Origin: Paenibacillus silvestris
GTDB lineage: Bacteria; Bacillota; Bacilli; Paenibacillales; NBRC-103111
NCBI RefSeq assembly: GCF_009882985.1
Contig: NZ_WTUZ01000039.1
Span: forward strand, 248,001-312,000
Reading direction: 5' to 3'
Length of the DNA: 64,000 nt
Every line of letters begins with the position of its first letter. The stretch's first letter is position 1. Both the position numbers and the translations under genes were made by a program. Shown here one piece after another: positions 34,521 through 42,251 of this stretch. Below the pieces are notes generated by a model, which saw only the letters and a program-made list of their open reading frames with translations, was not told the origin of the DNA and did no database searches.

Positions 34521-35072
34521 ATGGAGCAACGAAGTCTGGTAGTGCTAGGGATATCAGGAAGTCTTCGCAAGGAATCGACGAATTCAAGGCTGCTTGCATT
34601 CCTTGCGGGGATAATGCCCACAGGTGTGGAGTTCCGTTTGTATGAGGGAATGGCGAGTTTGCCGCATTTCAATCCAGACTTAGACTGTGACGATATGGAA
34701 GTGGATGAGGCGGTATATGAATGGAGGGAACAGCTGCGGTCAGCCGATGCGATCATCCTCTGTACGCCGGAATATGCACGCGGAGTGCCAGGCTCGCTCA
34801 AGAATGCGCTCGACTGGGTCGTCTCTTCTGCTGAGTTCATGAATAAGCCAACAGCAGTTATTAGTGCATCCCCCCATGAGGATGGTGGCAAAACGGCGCT
34901 AGCATCGTTAATAGTGACACTCAAAATGATGAGCGCATTGATACCGGGCGAAGCAACACTCGCCGTTCCAATTGCCACAAAGAAGCTTGCTCGTGATGGA
35001 AGTGTTGTGGACATGAATACCGTGTCATCGCTTAACAGCCTGATTCGGGCATTGGTGCAAGCTGTGAACTAA
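34521..35072 (+). CDS. NADPH-dependent FMN reductase family protein
   Basis: A 183-residue flavodoxin-fold reductase. VLGISGSLRKESTNSRLL at residues ~7-24 is the phosphate-binding loop for FMN, and CTPEYARGVPGSLKNALDW near residue 77 is the family signature. It reduces FMN, quinones or azo compounds with NAD(P)H. The ATG at 34521 is used because homology to the family begins there and an upstream start would lie inside the promoter. It is the only free-flavin reductase near the five LLM monooxygenases and could supply them with FMNH2, but it is separately controlled (inference). Confidence 0.87.
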   Translation: MEQRSLVVLGISGSLRKESTNSRLLAFLAGIMPTGVEFRLYEGMASLPHFNPDLDCDDMEVDEAVYEWREQLRSADAIILCTPEYARGVPGSLKNALDWVVSSAEFMNKPTAVISASPHEDGGKTALASLIVTLKMMSALIPGEATLAVPIATKKLARDGSVVDMNTVSSLNSLIRALVQAVN

Positions 35073-35121
35073 CACAAACAAAAGTTGTCTCAACTAAATT
35101 GATCAAGAGGATAGGATACGT

Positions 35122-35253
35122 ATGAAGGAAAGTACAAACTTGAGAAAAAAGGCTGCAGCCGTTAGTTTAAAACTATTTTATTCGGGTTTTATCATGCTGG
35201 CTCTTCTTCCTACGATATATGGATCCGATTGGCAGGAAAGAGGCTGGTGCTAA
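35122..35253 (+). CDS. Small hypothetical membrane peptide (43 aa)
   Basis: An ATG with AGAGGATAGG upstream opens a 43-codon frame. The peptide has a basic N-terminus (KESTNLRKK), a hydrophobic helix LKLFYSGFIMLALLPTIYG and a C-terminal Cys. It could be a real small membrane protein or the remnant of a longer transporter gene. Codon use cannot settle this. Confidence 0.35.
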   Translation: MKESTNLRKKAAAVSLKLFYSGFIMLALLPTIYGSDWQERGWC

Positions 35254-35275
35254 GATATATAGGCCACCTTACAAA

Positions 35276-35453
35276 CTGCAAAAAGTGCAGCAAATTATCT
35301 CGCTTTTTCTGTTTCTTGCGAATAACATGTAAAAAGTACATGTTATTCGATTCTTTTTAGCGGAAATACGAAAAACTACCAATTTAGATGTACTTTATGC
35401 AGGATGTGAATCATAATCAGTGACTTCGGCCAAATTTGCTGCACTTTTTGCAG
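35276..35453. repeat. Nested inverted-repeat intergenic element
   Basis: Perfect 21-bp outer arms at 35276-35296 and 35433-35453 contain TGCAAAAAGTGCAGCAAAT and its complement. Inside, 13-bp arms at 35319-35331 and 35337-35349 (CGAATAACATGTA) flank AAAAG. The outer and inner arms each hold a TGYAAAAAGTRCA core. The right arm runs into a T-tract. It looks like a folded, possibly mobile, intergenic repeat of about 180 bp without coding capacity. Confidence 0.6.
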
Positions 35454-35568
35454 GTTTTTTTGCTTCAGACATCCGTCGCTCTCTCTCCCGTAGCCAAGTT
35501 TGTGCGGAAGAGAAGTACGTTTAGTGCTCTTATCTACCAGCTGCCCCAATCGCAGTTCCTAGAAATGA

Positions 35569-35597
35569 CCGTCAGGATTTCTCTGACGGTTTTTTTA
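35569..35597 (+). terminator. Intrinsic terminator, plus strand
   Basis: ACCGTCAG pairs with CTGACGGT around a 7-nt loop and is followed by seven T. It faces the oncoming TetR gene and protects it from plus-strand readthrough. Confidence 0.8.
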
Positions 35598-35607
35598 TTG
35601 CGTTGCA

Positions 35608-36198
35608 TCAGCCTTCATTCGAGTTTCGAAGTGCACGGACCAACGAATAGTTTTTTTCAAAGATTCCCCACAATTGCTGCGCCATCACTTCCGGAGAAAG
35701 AGGCATATTATTTTTTATCCACCATTCCACGACTCCCACAAAAGCAGATGCCATATATTGAACGGCAACCTCATTGTCATCCCCTTGGTTGATTTCGCCG
35801 GCTTTCAATCGCTCGTTTATTCCGTTTTTGACCATGAAAATCAGCTGTTCCTGAAAACAAGTTATCCCTTTATTGGTTAGCATGGACGAGTAAAAAGAAA
35901 AGTGCTCCTCCAAATACTGAAACAAGGGTAGAGGAGAATTAATAACATCCAATTTAGCCTCGCCGACTTGGGATATTGTGCAATAATTTAACATGTTGCT
36001 CAAATGATCTTTGATACATTTATCGAGCAAATCGTATTTGTCCGTATAGTGCAGATAAAGAGTACCGCGGTTCAGATTAGCTTTTTCCGAGATGTCGTTG
36101 ATCGTAATGTTTTCGAAACTTTTCTCGGACATTAACGCAATAAGGGCATTACGAATCGCTTCCCTAGTTTTCAGAATTCTTCTATCTATTTTAGCCAT
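35608..36198 (-). CDS. TetR family transcriptional regulator
   Basis: A 196-residue regulator. The N-terminal helix-turn-helix includes ITINDISEKANLNRGTLYLHY (residues ~33-53), followed by an all-helical ligand domain of the TetR_C_7/AcrR-like kind. It is divergent from the FrnE-old yellow enzyme genes. Two similar 16-bp imperfect palindromes in the intergenic region are its likely operators. The ligand is unknown; an electrophile or quinone would suit its targets (inference). Confidence 0.9.
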   Translation of the reverse strand: MAKIDRRILKTREAIRNALIALMSEKSFENITINDISEKANLNRGTLYLHYTDKYDLLDKCIKDHLSNMLNYCTISQVGEAKLDVINSPLPLFQYLEEHFSFYSSMLTNKGITCFQEQLIFMVKNGINERLKAGEINQGDDNEVAVQYMASAFVGVVEWWIKNNMPLSPEVMAQQLWGIFEKNYSLVRALRNSNEG

Positions 36199-36252
36199 CG
36201 CGTACGGACACCGTCCTTTTATTACAATGATAATAAACAGACCTGAATGATG

Positions 36253-36268
36253 TGTTGATTAGTTAACA
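36253..36268. promoter_or_regulatory. Candidate TetR operator 1
   Basis: TGTTGATTAGTTAACA, an imperfect palindrome 55 bp before the tetR start codon. It differs by a few bases from the inverted copy at 36329. Confidence 0.55.
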
Positions 36269-36328
36269 AAATCGAATGTATTAGCGATTGAGATCTAGCG
36301 GGGACGCTTTATAATGATAATCAATAGA

Positions 36329-36344
36329 TGTCAATTAATCAACT
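36329..36344. promoter_or_regulatory. Candidate TetR operator 2
   Basis: TGTCAATTAATCAACT; its complement AGTTGATTAATTGACA matches operator 1 at 13 of 16 positions. It lies 43 bp before the FrnE-like gene. A further half site TTGTTGAC follows at 36347. Confidence 0.55.
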
Positions 36345-36386
36345 CTTGTTGACTATCTATGACTAATCTGGGGAAGAGGCGAGGTC

Positions 36387-37094
36387 ATGAAAATAGAAGT
36401 CTGGTCAGATGTCATGTGTCCGCTCTGCTATATCGGAAAAACAAATTTGGAAACAGCACTCAACCAATTCGAGCATAAGGATCAAGTAGAAATCGTCTAT
36501 AGGCCATTTCAGCTATTCCCTAATGCTCCAAGTAATACCGGCAAAGATTATTATGCCTGGACGGCAGAAATTCATGGTGGTGGAATGTCCGCGGACTATG
36601 TGAAGGAAGCAAATAAATCGGTAGTCAAGATGGCGAAAGAGATCGGCCTCGATTATCATCTCGACACATTAATTCCAACCAATACGTCTGATGCTCTTCG
36701 CGTGGCTGTTTATGCCCAAGAACAAGGCAAAGCAGGAAAGTGGCTGGCGCGGGTTTATAAAGCCTATCTTACGGATTCATTGGATGTCGGCGATCACGAA
36801 ACGCTTGCTGAGCTGGCTGAAGAAATCGGCCTTCATGCAGCAGAAGTACTTGATTTGTTATCAAGCGATAAATACAAAGATACAGTTGAAAAAGAACGGG
36901 AATATGGCTCCAAGCTTGGCGTTAGTGGTACACCGTTCTATATCATCAATGCTAAGTACGCCGTATCTGGGGTAAAACCCAGCAGCGAATTCTTAGACGT
37001 GCTTGAGCAAGTATGGAGAGAAGAACATCCTTTACAAATGCTTGGTGATTCCGAGAGCAATGTTTGCGGGGCGGACGGTGTATGCAAGATTTAA
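36387..37094 (+). CDS. DsbA family oxidoreductase, FrnE-like
   Basis: A 235-residue thioredoxin-fold protein with an alpha-helical insertion. The active site CPLC (Cys11, Cys14) follows the first strand MKIEVWSDVM, and the cis-Pro loop GVSGTPFYII lies near residue 178. A second cysteine pair, CGADGVC, sits at the C-terminus and resembles the extra CX4C pair in FrnE of Deinococcus. It is cytoplasmic, with no signal peptide. The FrnE group acts as a cytosolic disulfide isomerase or in polyketide synthesis and 2-hydroxychromene-carboxylate-type reactions. The old yellow enzyme gene follows. Confidence 0.88.
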   Translation: MKIEVWSDVMCPLCYIGKTNLETALNQFEHKDQVEIVYRPFQLFPNAPSNTGKDYYAWTAEIHGGGMSADYVKEANKSVVKMAKEIGLDYHLDTLIPTNTSDALRVAVYAQEQGKAGKWLARVYKAYLTDSLDVGDHETLAELAEEIGLHAAEVLDLLSSDKYKDTVEKEREYGSKLGVSGTPFYIINAKYAVSGVKPSSEFLDVLEQVWREEHPLQMLGDSESNVCGADGVCKI

Positions 37095-37180
37095 ACTCGA
37101 AATGTGGGATAAAGCCACTAGAAAGCAGCATCAGCATCAAACCAATCAGAATTTATCTAATTACAAGGAGATAATCATTA

Positions 37181-38302
37181 ATGAATCCTACCTATAAATC
37201 TATCACCCAATCCTTCACTCTTCGTTCGGGCATACAGCTTAAGAATCGCGTAATCATGGCGCCGATGACCCATTCTTCTTCTCTTCAGGATGGAGGCGTT
37301 TCGGAAGAAGAACTAGCTTATTATAAAGAGCGTTCAGGCGGTGTCGGTGCTGTTATTACCGCGAGTAGCCATGTTTCACTTGAAGGGATAGCTTTTCGTA
37401 ACGAAATGGGTGCGGATGACGATTCATTGATTCATGGATTGAAAAGGCTATCGCGTACAATTCAGGCACAGGGTGCAAAAGCCATTTTACAAATTTACGA
37501 TGCGGGGAGAATGTCTTCGCCTGAGTTAATAGATGGCAAACAGCCTGCCAGTGCCAGCGGCATAGCGTCGGAACGTCCGGGTTCGGTTGTTCCGAGAGAA
37601 ATGACGGAGGAAGAAATCACGACTAAGATTCTAGCCTTTGGTGAAGCAACTCGCAGAGCAATTGTGGCAGGTTTTGACGGCGTTGAGATTCAGGGAGCTA
37701 ACACGTATTTGCTTCAGCAATTCTTCTCCCCTCACTCTAATCGCAGATCTGACCGGTGGGGAGGAACAATGGAGAAACGAATGACATTTCCTCTTGCCGT
37801 AATCGAGAGCGTGAAGCAATCAATTGCCGAACATGCGAAGGCAGCTTTCATTATCGGATACAGAGTATCGCCGGAAGAGAAAGAAACGCCGGGCATAACC
37901 ATGGAAGATACACTTCAATTGGTTGATGCTTTGGCGGAACAGGAGCTCGACTACATTCATGTCTCTGTAAGAGGATTTTGGGATGGATCGATACGAGATG
38001 AGGCGGATATGACATCACGTGTTCTACTCATTCAAGAAAGGGTAGGGCATCGTGTACCTGTAATAGGGGTTGGAGGATTATCTTTACCAGAAGATGTCAA
38101 GCAAGCGTTAGATACTGGGGTACCTTTAGTAGCTTTAGCCCATGCTATCATTATGGAACCGAAATGGGTTGAAAAGTTGCTGAACGATCAAGAAAACGAG
38201 ATCAGAACGACATTGCCAAGAACGGCTCAAGAAGAATTGGTGCTGCCGGATCCTTTGTGGAATATGCTTATAAACGTTCCTGGTTGGTTCCCGGTGGTTT
38301 AA
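37181..38302 (+). CDS. NADH:flavin oxidoreductase, old yellow enzyme family
   Basis: A 373-residue FMN-dependent TIM barrel. LKNRVIMAPMTHSSS near residue 22 begins the FMN site, GVEIQGANTYLLQQFFSPHSNRR near residue 166 has His/Asn-type substrate ligands replaced partly by QGAN, and the C-terminal VPVIGVGGL region binds phosphate. These enzymes reduce activated C=C bonds of enones, nitro compounds and other electrophiles. The usual HxxN pair appears as QGAN here, as in some subgroups. AAGGAG precedes ATG. It is likely co-transcribed with the FrnE-like gene under TetR control. Confidence 0.88.
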   Translation: MNPTYKSITQSFTLRSGIQLKNRVIMAPMTHSSSLQDGGVSEEELAYYKERSGGVGAVITASSHVSLEGIAFRNEMGADDDSLIHGLKRLSRTIQAQGAKAILQIYDAGRMSSPELIDGKQPASASGIASERPGSVVPREMTEEEITTKILAFGEATRRAIVAGFDGVEIQGANTYLLQQFFSPHSNRRSDRWGGTMEKRMTFPLAVIESVKQSIAEHAKAAFIIGYRVSPEEKETPGITMEDTLQLVDALAEQELDYIHVSVRGFWDGSIRDEADMTSRVLLIQERVGHRVPVIGVGGLSLPEDVKQALDTGVPLVALAHAIIMEPKWVEKLLNDQENEIRTTLPRTAQEELVLPDPLWNMLINVPGWFPVV

Positions 38303-38318
38303 AGGTTTTGTAAGGTGG

Positions 38319-38350
38319 AAAAGGGGGACTCGGTGTCTCCCTTTTTTTTT
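38319..38350 (+). terminator. Intrinsic terminator of the FrnE-OYE operon
   Basis: GGGGGAC pairs with GTCTCCC, extended by A/T pairs, followed by at least eight T. Confidence 0.8.
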
Positions 38351-38467
38351 GCGTTTGTATCTAGGTAATTTGGAAAATTTTTCTGTTTATATGCACCGAA
38401 TTATTGTATTATCTAATTAGATGAATGGCTAATTAGGTACATATTAAATAAGTGGGGCGTGACGAAA

Positions 38468-39070
38468 ATGAACACTATTTTTTACATGGTTAGACATGCC
38501 ATAAAGGAAAGAAATAGAGGGGACGTCTCGATAACCGCGGAAGGTGTAGAGCAAGCAGATCTGACAGCTAGACTTTTCATGGACATTCCTATATCTAGAA
38601 TTTTTTGCAGTCCCCTTAACAGAGCCAAACAAACTGCTGACATGATTGGGCAAGCCTTACAATTACCAATTGTAGAGGATTTTCGCTTGCGAGAGCGTGC
38701 TAATTGGGGAGACTTACCAGATCAAACATTTGATCAGTTTGTTGAAATTTGGGATCGATGCACCAAGGAACGTGACTTTTCACCTCCCTTCGGAGATTCT
38801 GCAAGTCAGGCTGGTGACCGACTATCCTCTTGTTTAAAAGAACTTTCGTGTCAATACTCACAAGAATGTATGGTAATCGTAACTCACGGTGGCTTAATTA
38901 CAGACTTTCTAATAAATGAATTTCCTGAAGAAGCGTTGAATGGTATTCATCCTAATTTTATTAATGAACAAAGTCATCTAATTTCAGAGTGTTCGATAAC
39001 TAAAATCAATTGTACTTCTGAGGGATTTAGACTCATATATTTTGCAGAAACGGCTCACTTAAGAAAGTGA
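38468..39070 (+). CDS. Histidine phosphatase family protein
   Basis: A 200-residue phosphoglycerate-mutase-like protein. YMVRHAIKE at residues ~6-14 holds the catalytic RH, FCSPLNRAKQTADMI follows near residue 43, and VTHGGLITDF near residue 137 is the second active-site His. It probably dephosphorylates a small metabolite; the substrate is unknown. ATG 38468 is chosen over GTG 38459 because GGGG is then 10 nt upstream. This gene and the next are visibly richer in A+T than their neighbours. Confidence 0.85.
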   Translation: MNTIFYMVRHAIKERNRGDVSITAEGVEQADLTARLFMDIPISRIFCSPLNRAKQTADMIGQALQLPIVEDFRLRERANWGDLPDQTFDQFVEIWDRCTKERDFSPPFGDSASQAGDRLSSCLKELSCQYSQECMVIVTHGGLITDFLINEFPEEALNGIHPNFINEQSHLISECSITKINCTSEGFRLIYFAETAHLRK

Positions 39071-39122
39071 AATTTAATTATATGCATTAACTCACTTGTG
39101 GTCGCATTACATGGAGGGGAAA

Positions 39123-39656
39123 TTGAAAATATTCAAATCGATTCTAATACTTATTATCATTTGCATGAGTGTTACTGGATGTAAAAGCAAGACAGTAGAA
39201 GAAGAATTTTATAAAAGTCATAAAAAAAGTCGCGAAATCGTATATCAAGGTACAGTTCTGGAAAGGCCATTTATTTTATACAAAGCTCCTTTTGATAACG
39301 GAAATGTGGGTATAGGTGCGGCTGTTTTTGATGGCAGTGATCGCAAAGGTTGGAGTCTAAGCAGTAGTAATTCTTTGTATGATGGAAATAAATTTTTGGT
39401 AGATACAACAGGAATCAACTTTAAAGATAATGTTAGAAGACATTTAATATTCGGTTATATAGATGATCCTGATATTATCAGGGTAGAGATGATAGATAAG
39501 TACAATCAAGTAATAGATGCAACGATTATTCAAACGAACTGGAAGAGGGTTTTTTACGGACTAGTAGAAATCCATGAATTAAAAGTAATAGCGTATGACA
39601 AGAACAATAGGATTGTCACTGAAATCCCGGATAGGATTACTTCAATAGAATCTTGA
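39123..39656 (+). CDS. Hypothetical lipoprotein
   Basis: A 177-residue protein not recognised as any family. A TTG start at 39123, five bases after GGAGGGG, gives a clean signal peptide LKIFKSILILIIICMSVTGC with the lipobox cysteine at residue 20. The mature part is beta-rich with many polar residues and no catalytic motif. It should be anchored to the outer face of the membrane. The gene is A+T rich like the phosphatase gene before it. Confidence 0.7.
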   Translation: MKIFKSILILIIICMSVTGCKSKTVEEEFYKSHKKSREIVYQGTVLERPFILYKAPFDNGNVGIGAAVFDGSDRKGWSLSSSNSLYDGNKFLVDTTGINFKDNVRRHLIFGYIDDPDIIRVEMIDKYNQVIDATIIQTNWKRVFYGLVEIHELKVIAYDKNNRIVTEIPDRITSIES

Positions 39657-39718
39657 CTTTCTAGACTTGATATGAAAAAAGAGGAATGATTCGGCACCGA
39701 TAGGAGGGATTAGTCGAC

Positions 39719-40522
39719 TTGCAGAATGACTATAAAAGATTACGCACGTCATTTGAACAAGCCGCGAGTCTGTATCAGCAGGCGCGTCCGGAGTACCCGG
39801 AGGCATTATTCGATGAATTCATTCGCGTGACAAAATTGCAGCCAGGTGATCGCTTGTTGGAAGTGGGTTGTGCAACAGGCAAGGCAACGATCCCGTTAGC
39901 CAAACGGGGATTCCAAATAACGTGCATAGAAATTGGCGCTGAGCTTGCAGCAGAAGCACGCCACAACCTTGCTGGAGATGACGTTGACATCGTCACAGGA
40001 AGTTTTGAAGATTGGCAATCCGAAGCAGAGCCAAAGTTTGATGTGGTATTTGCTGCAACCTCATGGAAATGGGTCGATCCCGCTGTGCGATATACCAAAG
40101 CATGGCAAGTCCTTCGCCCAGACGGACACTTGGTATTCTGGAACGCAGATCACGTTTTTCCAGAGGATGGTGATCCCTTCTTCCGTGATATTCAAGCCGT
40201 TTATAATGAGCTTGGTGAGGGGAAGCCGGTGGACGATAACGAGTGGACACGGCCTGGGGAACTGGAAGATCAAAGTGAAGAGATTGAGAAAAGCGGACTG
40301 TTCGAGGTGGTTCACGTTCGACACTTTGACTGGGAGCGGAGTTATCCGGCCGAGGCGTACATTAGACTTCTCCAAACTTTCTCCGGGCACATCCTTATGG
40401 AGGAAAGGAAGCGCGATAAGCTTTTTAACGAAATCCGTGTTCGCCTTCAAAAACGTTCAGATCAATCGGTTCGCCGCCACTGGGGTGCCGTTCTCCATGT
40501 TGCCCGTCGAAAGCAGTCATAG
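39719..40522 (+). CDS. Class I SAM-dependent methyltransferase
   Basis: A 267-residue protein. LLEVGCATGKATIPLA near residue 46 is motif I for S-adenosylmethionine binding, VVFAATSWKWVDP near residue 107 is the post-motif region, and LRPDGHLVFWN near residue 131 is motif III. It belongs to the methyltransf_11/25 type. TTG at 39719 is the start, preceded by AGGAGG. Substrate unknown. It stands alone and ends at a very strong shared terminator. Confidence 0.87.
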   Translation: MQNDYKRLRTSFEQAASLYQQARPEYPEALFDEFIRVTKLQPGDRLLEVGCATGKATIPLAKRGFQITCIEIGAELAAEARHNLAGDDVDIVTGSFEDWQSEAEPKFDVVFAATSWKWVDPAVRYTKAWQVLRPDGHLVFWNADHVFPEDGDPFFRDIQAVYNELGEGKPVDDNEWTRPGELEDQSEEIEKSGLFEVVHVRHFDWERSYPAEAYIRLLQTFSGHILMEERKRDKLFNEIRVRLQKRSDQSVRRHWGAVLHVARRKQS

Positions 40523-40533
40523 CCATACTATCG

Positions 40534-40573
40534 CCAAAAGCGTAAAGGACACCCCAGTCCTTTACGCTTTTGG
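40534..40573. terminator. Strong bidirectional terminator
   Basis: A 17-bp perfect stem (arms 40534-40550 and 40557-40573) with a 6-nt loop has A and T runs built into the stem. It separates the convergent methyltransferase and GntR genes. Confidence 0.85.
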
Positions 40574-40576
40574 TCG

Positions 40577-41224
40577 TTATATGCGGCCCAATCGGATCAT
40601 CCGCTCCCGGTTATGGTCATGAGAGGTTTTGACAATGCGGCGAATTTCAGTCCAATCCTTAGCAGCAATGGCGTCATAGATCGCCTGATTCACCCGATTG
40701 CCGGAGTAGTGCGGTTCATGCGGCGTGATTTTAAAATTAATAGTTGCATAGAGTACGATTTTATCTATATAAAGTTCCATCATTTTAAGCATGGCACTAT
40801 TGTTCAAGATGCTGATGAAATAGTACGCAAATTGCAAGGTGTATTTGACATAGAGGTAGTAGGCGTCTCGTCCTGTCGCTTCCAACTGCAGATCAAGACA
40901 TTCCTTAAGCTTCTTGAGGTCCGGCACCTCGCCGTGAGTTTCTATATGCTCCAAGGCTAGCTGTTGAAAGGCAAACAGAATCTCCATAATATCCATCGCT
41001 TCCTTCAAGGAGGGCTCCTTCACCAGAACGCCGCGGTTCTTCAGAGAAACGACCAGCCCGTCGTGCTCCAGTTGCGTAATAGCGCTGCGCACCGGCGTTC
41101 GGCTCATGTTCAGCGAGTCGGCAAGTTCATTTTCAGATAAAAGCGTGCCGGGCATGAACTCTCCCAGCATGATTTGTCTATGTATATATTCATAGGCAGT
41201 TTGAATTAAAGATACGGAAGCCAT
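40577..41224 (-). CDS. GntR family transcriptional regulator (FadR subfamily, FCD domain)
   Basis: A 215-residue regulator. The winged helix ELADSLNMSRTPVRSAITQLEHDGLV lies at residues ~35-60, and the C-terminal all-helical FCD domain carries the spaced His residues (HDHNRE near the end) that bind a metal in this subgroup. ATG 41224 is preferred, since AGAGGA lies upstream; an earlier ATG at 41278 lacks a ribosome binding site. It is divergent from the azoreductase gene and may control it or a distant organic-acid pathway (inference). Confidence 0.87.
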   Translation of the reverse strand: MASVSLIQTAYEYIHRQIMLGEFMPGTLLSENELADSLNMSRTPVRSAITQLEHDGLVVSLKNRGVLVKEPSLKEAMDIMEILFAFQQLALEHIETHGEVPDLKKLKECLDLQLEATGRDAYYLYVKYTLQFAYYFISILNNSAMLKMMELYIDKIVLYATINFKITPHEPHYSGNRVNQAIYDAIAAKDWTEIRRIVKTSHDHNRERMIRLGRI

Positions 41225-41452
41225 ATGCTTACTAGTCCTCTCGCACGATGTTTTGGGGTGGACCCGCGTGTCTACCATGTATCATATGCGATCAAAAGTA
41301 GATTCAGCAAGTTAAGGTTTCTTTACATAATCATCATGCTACGAACATGTCACACATTGAATCTGCCATTTGTCTTACTAGTGGTAAAAGCTGCGTAGGA
41401 GGCATTTTCAAAAAAATGAAAGATAGGAAACAACAAAAGGAGAGTTAATAAA

Positions 41453-42088
41453 ATGGCAAAAGTATTGTATATCACGGCGCACCCTGATCACCAGAATTCG
41501 TATAGCTTATCTGTCGGAAATGAATTCATAGAGGCATATAGAGAAGCTAATCCCAATGATGAAGTCCTCCATCTTGATCTGTTCCAAATGAACATCCCCC
41601 AAATCGATACAGATGTCTGTAATGGATGGGGGAAATTAACTTCGGGCATTGATTTTGACCAGCTGAGCAAAGAAGAAAAAGAGAAATTAAATCGTATGGG
41701 CGAATTGGTCGATCAATTTGTAGATGCTGATAAATATGTGTTTGTTAATCCAATGTGGAATTTCTCATTCCCACCAGTTATGAAAGCTTACATTGATTCG
41801 ATCTGTGTTGCTGGAAAAACCTTTAAATACACGAGCAAAGGTCCTATTGGCTTACTTGGCGATAAAAAGGCTGTGCATATTCAAGCAAGTGGCAACTACT
41901 ATGCGGAAGGCGGGCCGTTTGCAGATTTTGAAATCGGTCATCGTCACTTGAAAATGATTATGGAGTTTTTTGCTATTCCTTCATTTGAAGGCATCTTTAT
42001 TGAAGGTGTTGCTGCAAAACCAGATCAAGCACCTGCGATTAAAGAAAAGTCAATTAGGCAGGCCCGTGAGTTAGCGCTAAAGTTCTAA
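41453..42088 (+). CDS. azoR: FMN-dependent NADH-azoreductase
   Basis: A 211-residue flavodoxin-fold enzyme. VLYITAHPDHQNSYSLSVGN at the N-terminus binds FMN phosphate, and FVNPMWNFSFPPVMKAYIDS near residue 98 is the AzoR signature. It reduces azo dyes and quinones by two electrons, protecting against electrophile stress. AAGGAG precedes the ATG. TTACTAGTGGTAA about 65 bp upstream is a small palindrome that may be an operator for a redox-sensing regulator. Confidence 0.9.
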   Translation: MAKVLYITAHPDHQNSYSLSVGNEFIEAYREANPNDEVLHLDLFQMNIPQIDTDVCNGWGKLTSGIDFDQLSKEEKEKLNRMGELVDQFVDADKYVFVNPMWNFSFPPVMKAYIDSICVAGKTFKYTSKGPIGLLGDKKAVHIQASGNYYAEGGPFADFEIGHRHLKMIMEFFAIPSFEGIFIEGVAAKPDQAPAIKEKSIRQARELALKF

Positions 42089-42118
42089 TAACAAGGATTT
42101 CTTTCATAAAAATGTGAC

Positions 42119-42157
42119 AAAAAGCCACGCCTTAAGAATCTTTAAGAGTGGCTTTTT
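42119..42157. terminator. Bidirectional terminator
   Basis: AAAAAGCCAC pairs with GTGGCTTTTT and CTTAA with TTAAG inside. It lies between the azoreductase and the oppositely oriented MocR gene. Confidence 0.85.
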
Positions 42158-42251
42158 GTTATGGATTGCAGTAAATGCTTGCTTTTGGACGTGTACTTAC
42201 ATGCCATCTGTTGGTATATTTCCATAAGCGACCTTGTACTAACAGGCTTAG

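Noticed and set aside
34184..35014. Long open frame on the minus strand (about 276 codons) opposite the DinB and FMN reductase genes
   Set aside because: Serine-rich low-complexity product with no family features; the plus strand carries clear conserved domains over the same bases.
39933..40622. 229-codon plus-strand frame overlapping the methyltransferase gene
   Set aside because: It lies in another frame of a recognisable methyltransferase, has no ribosome binding site, and runs through the strong terminator at 40534.
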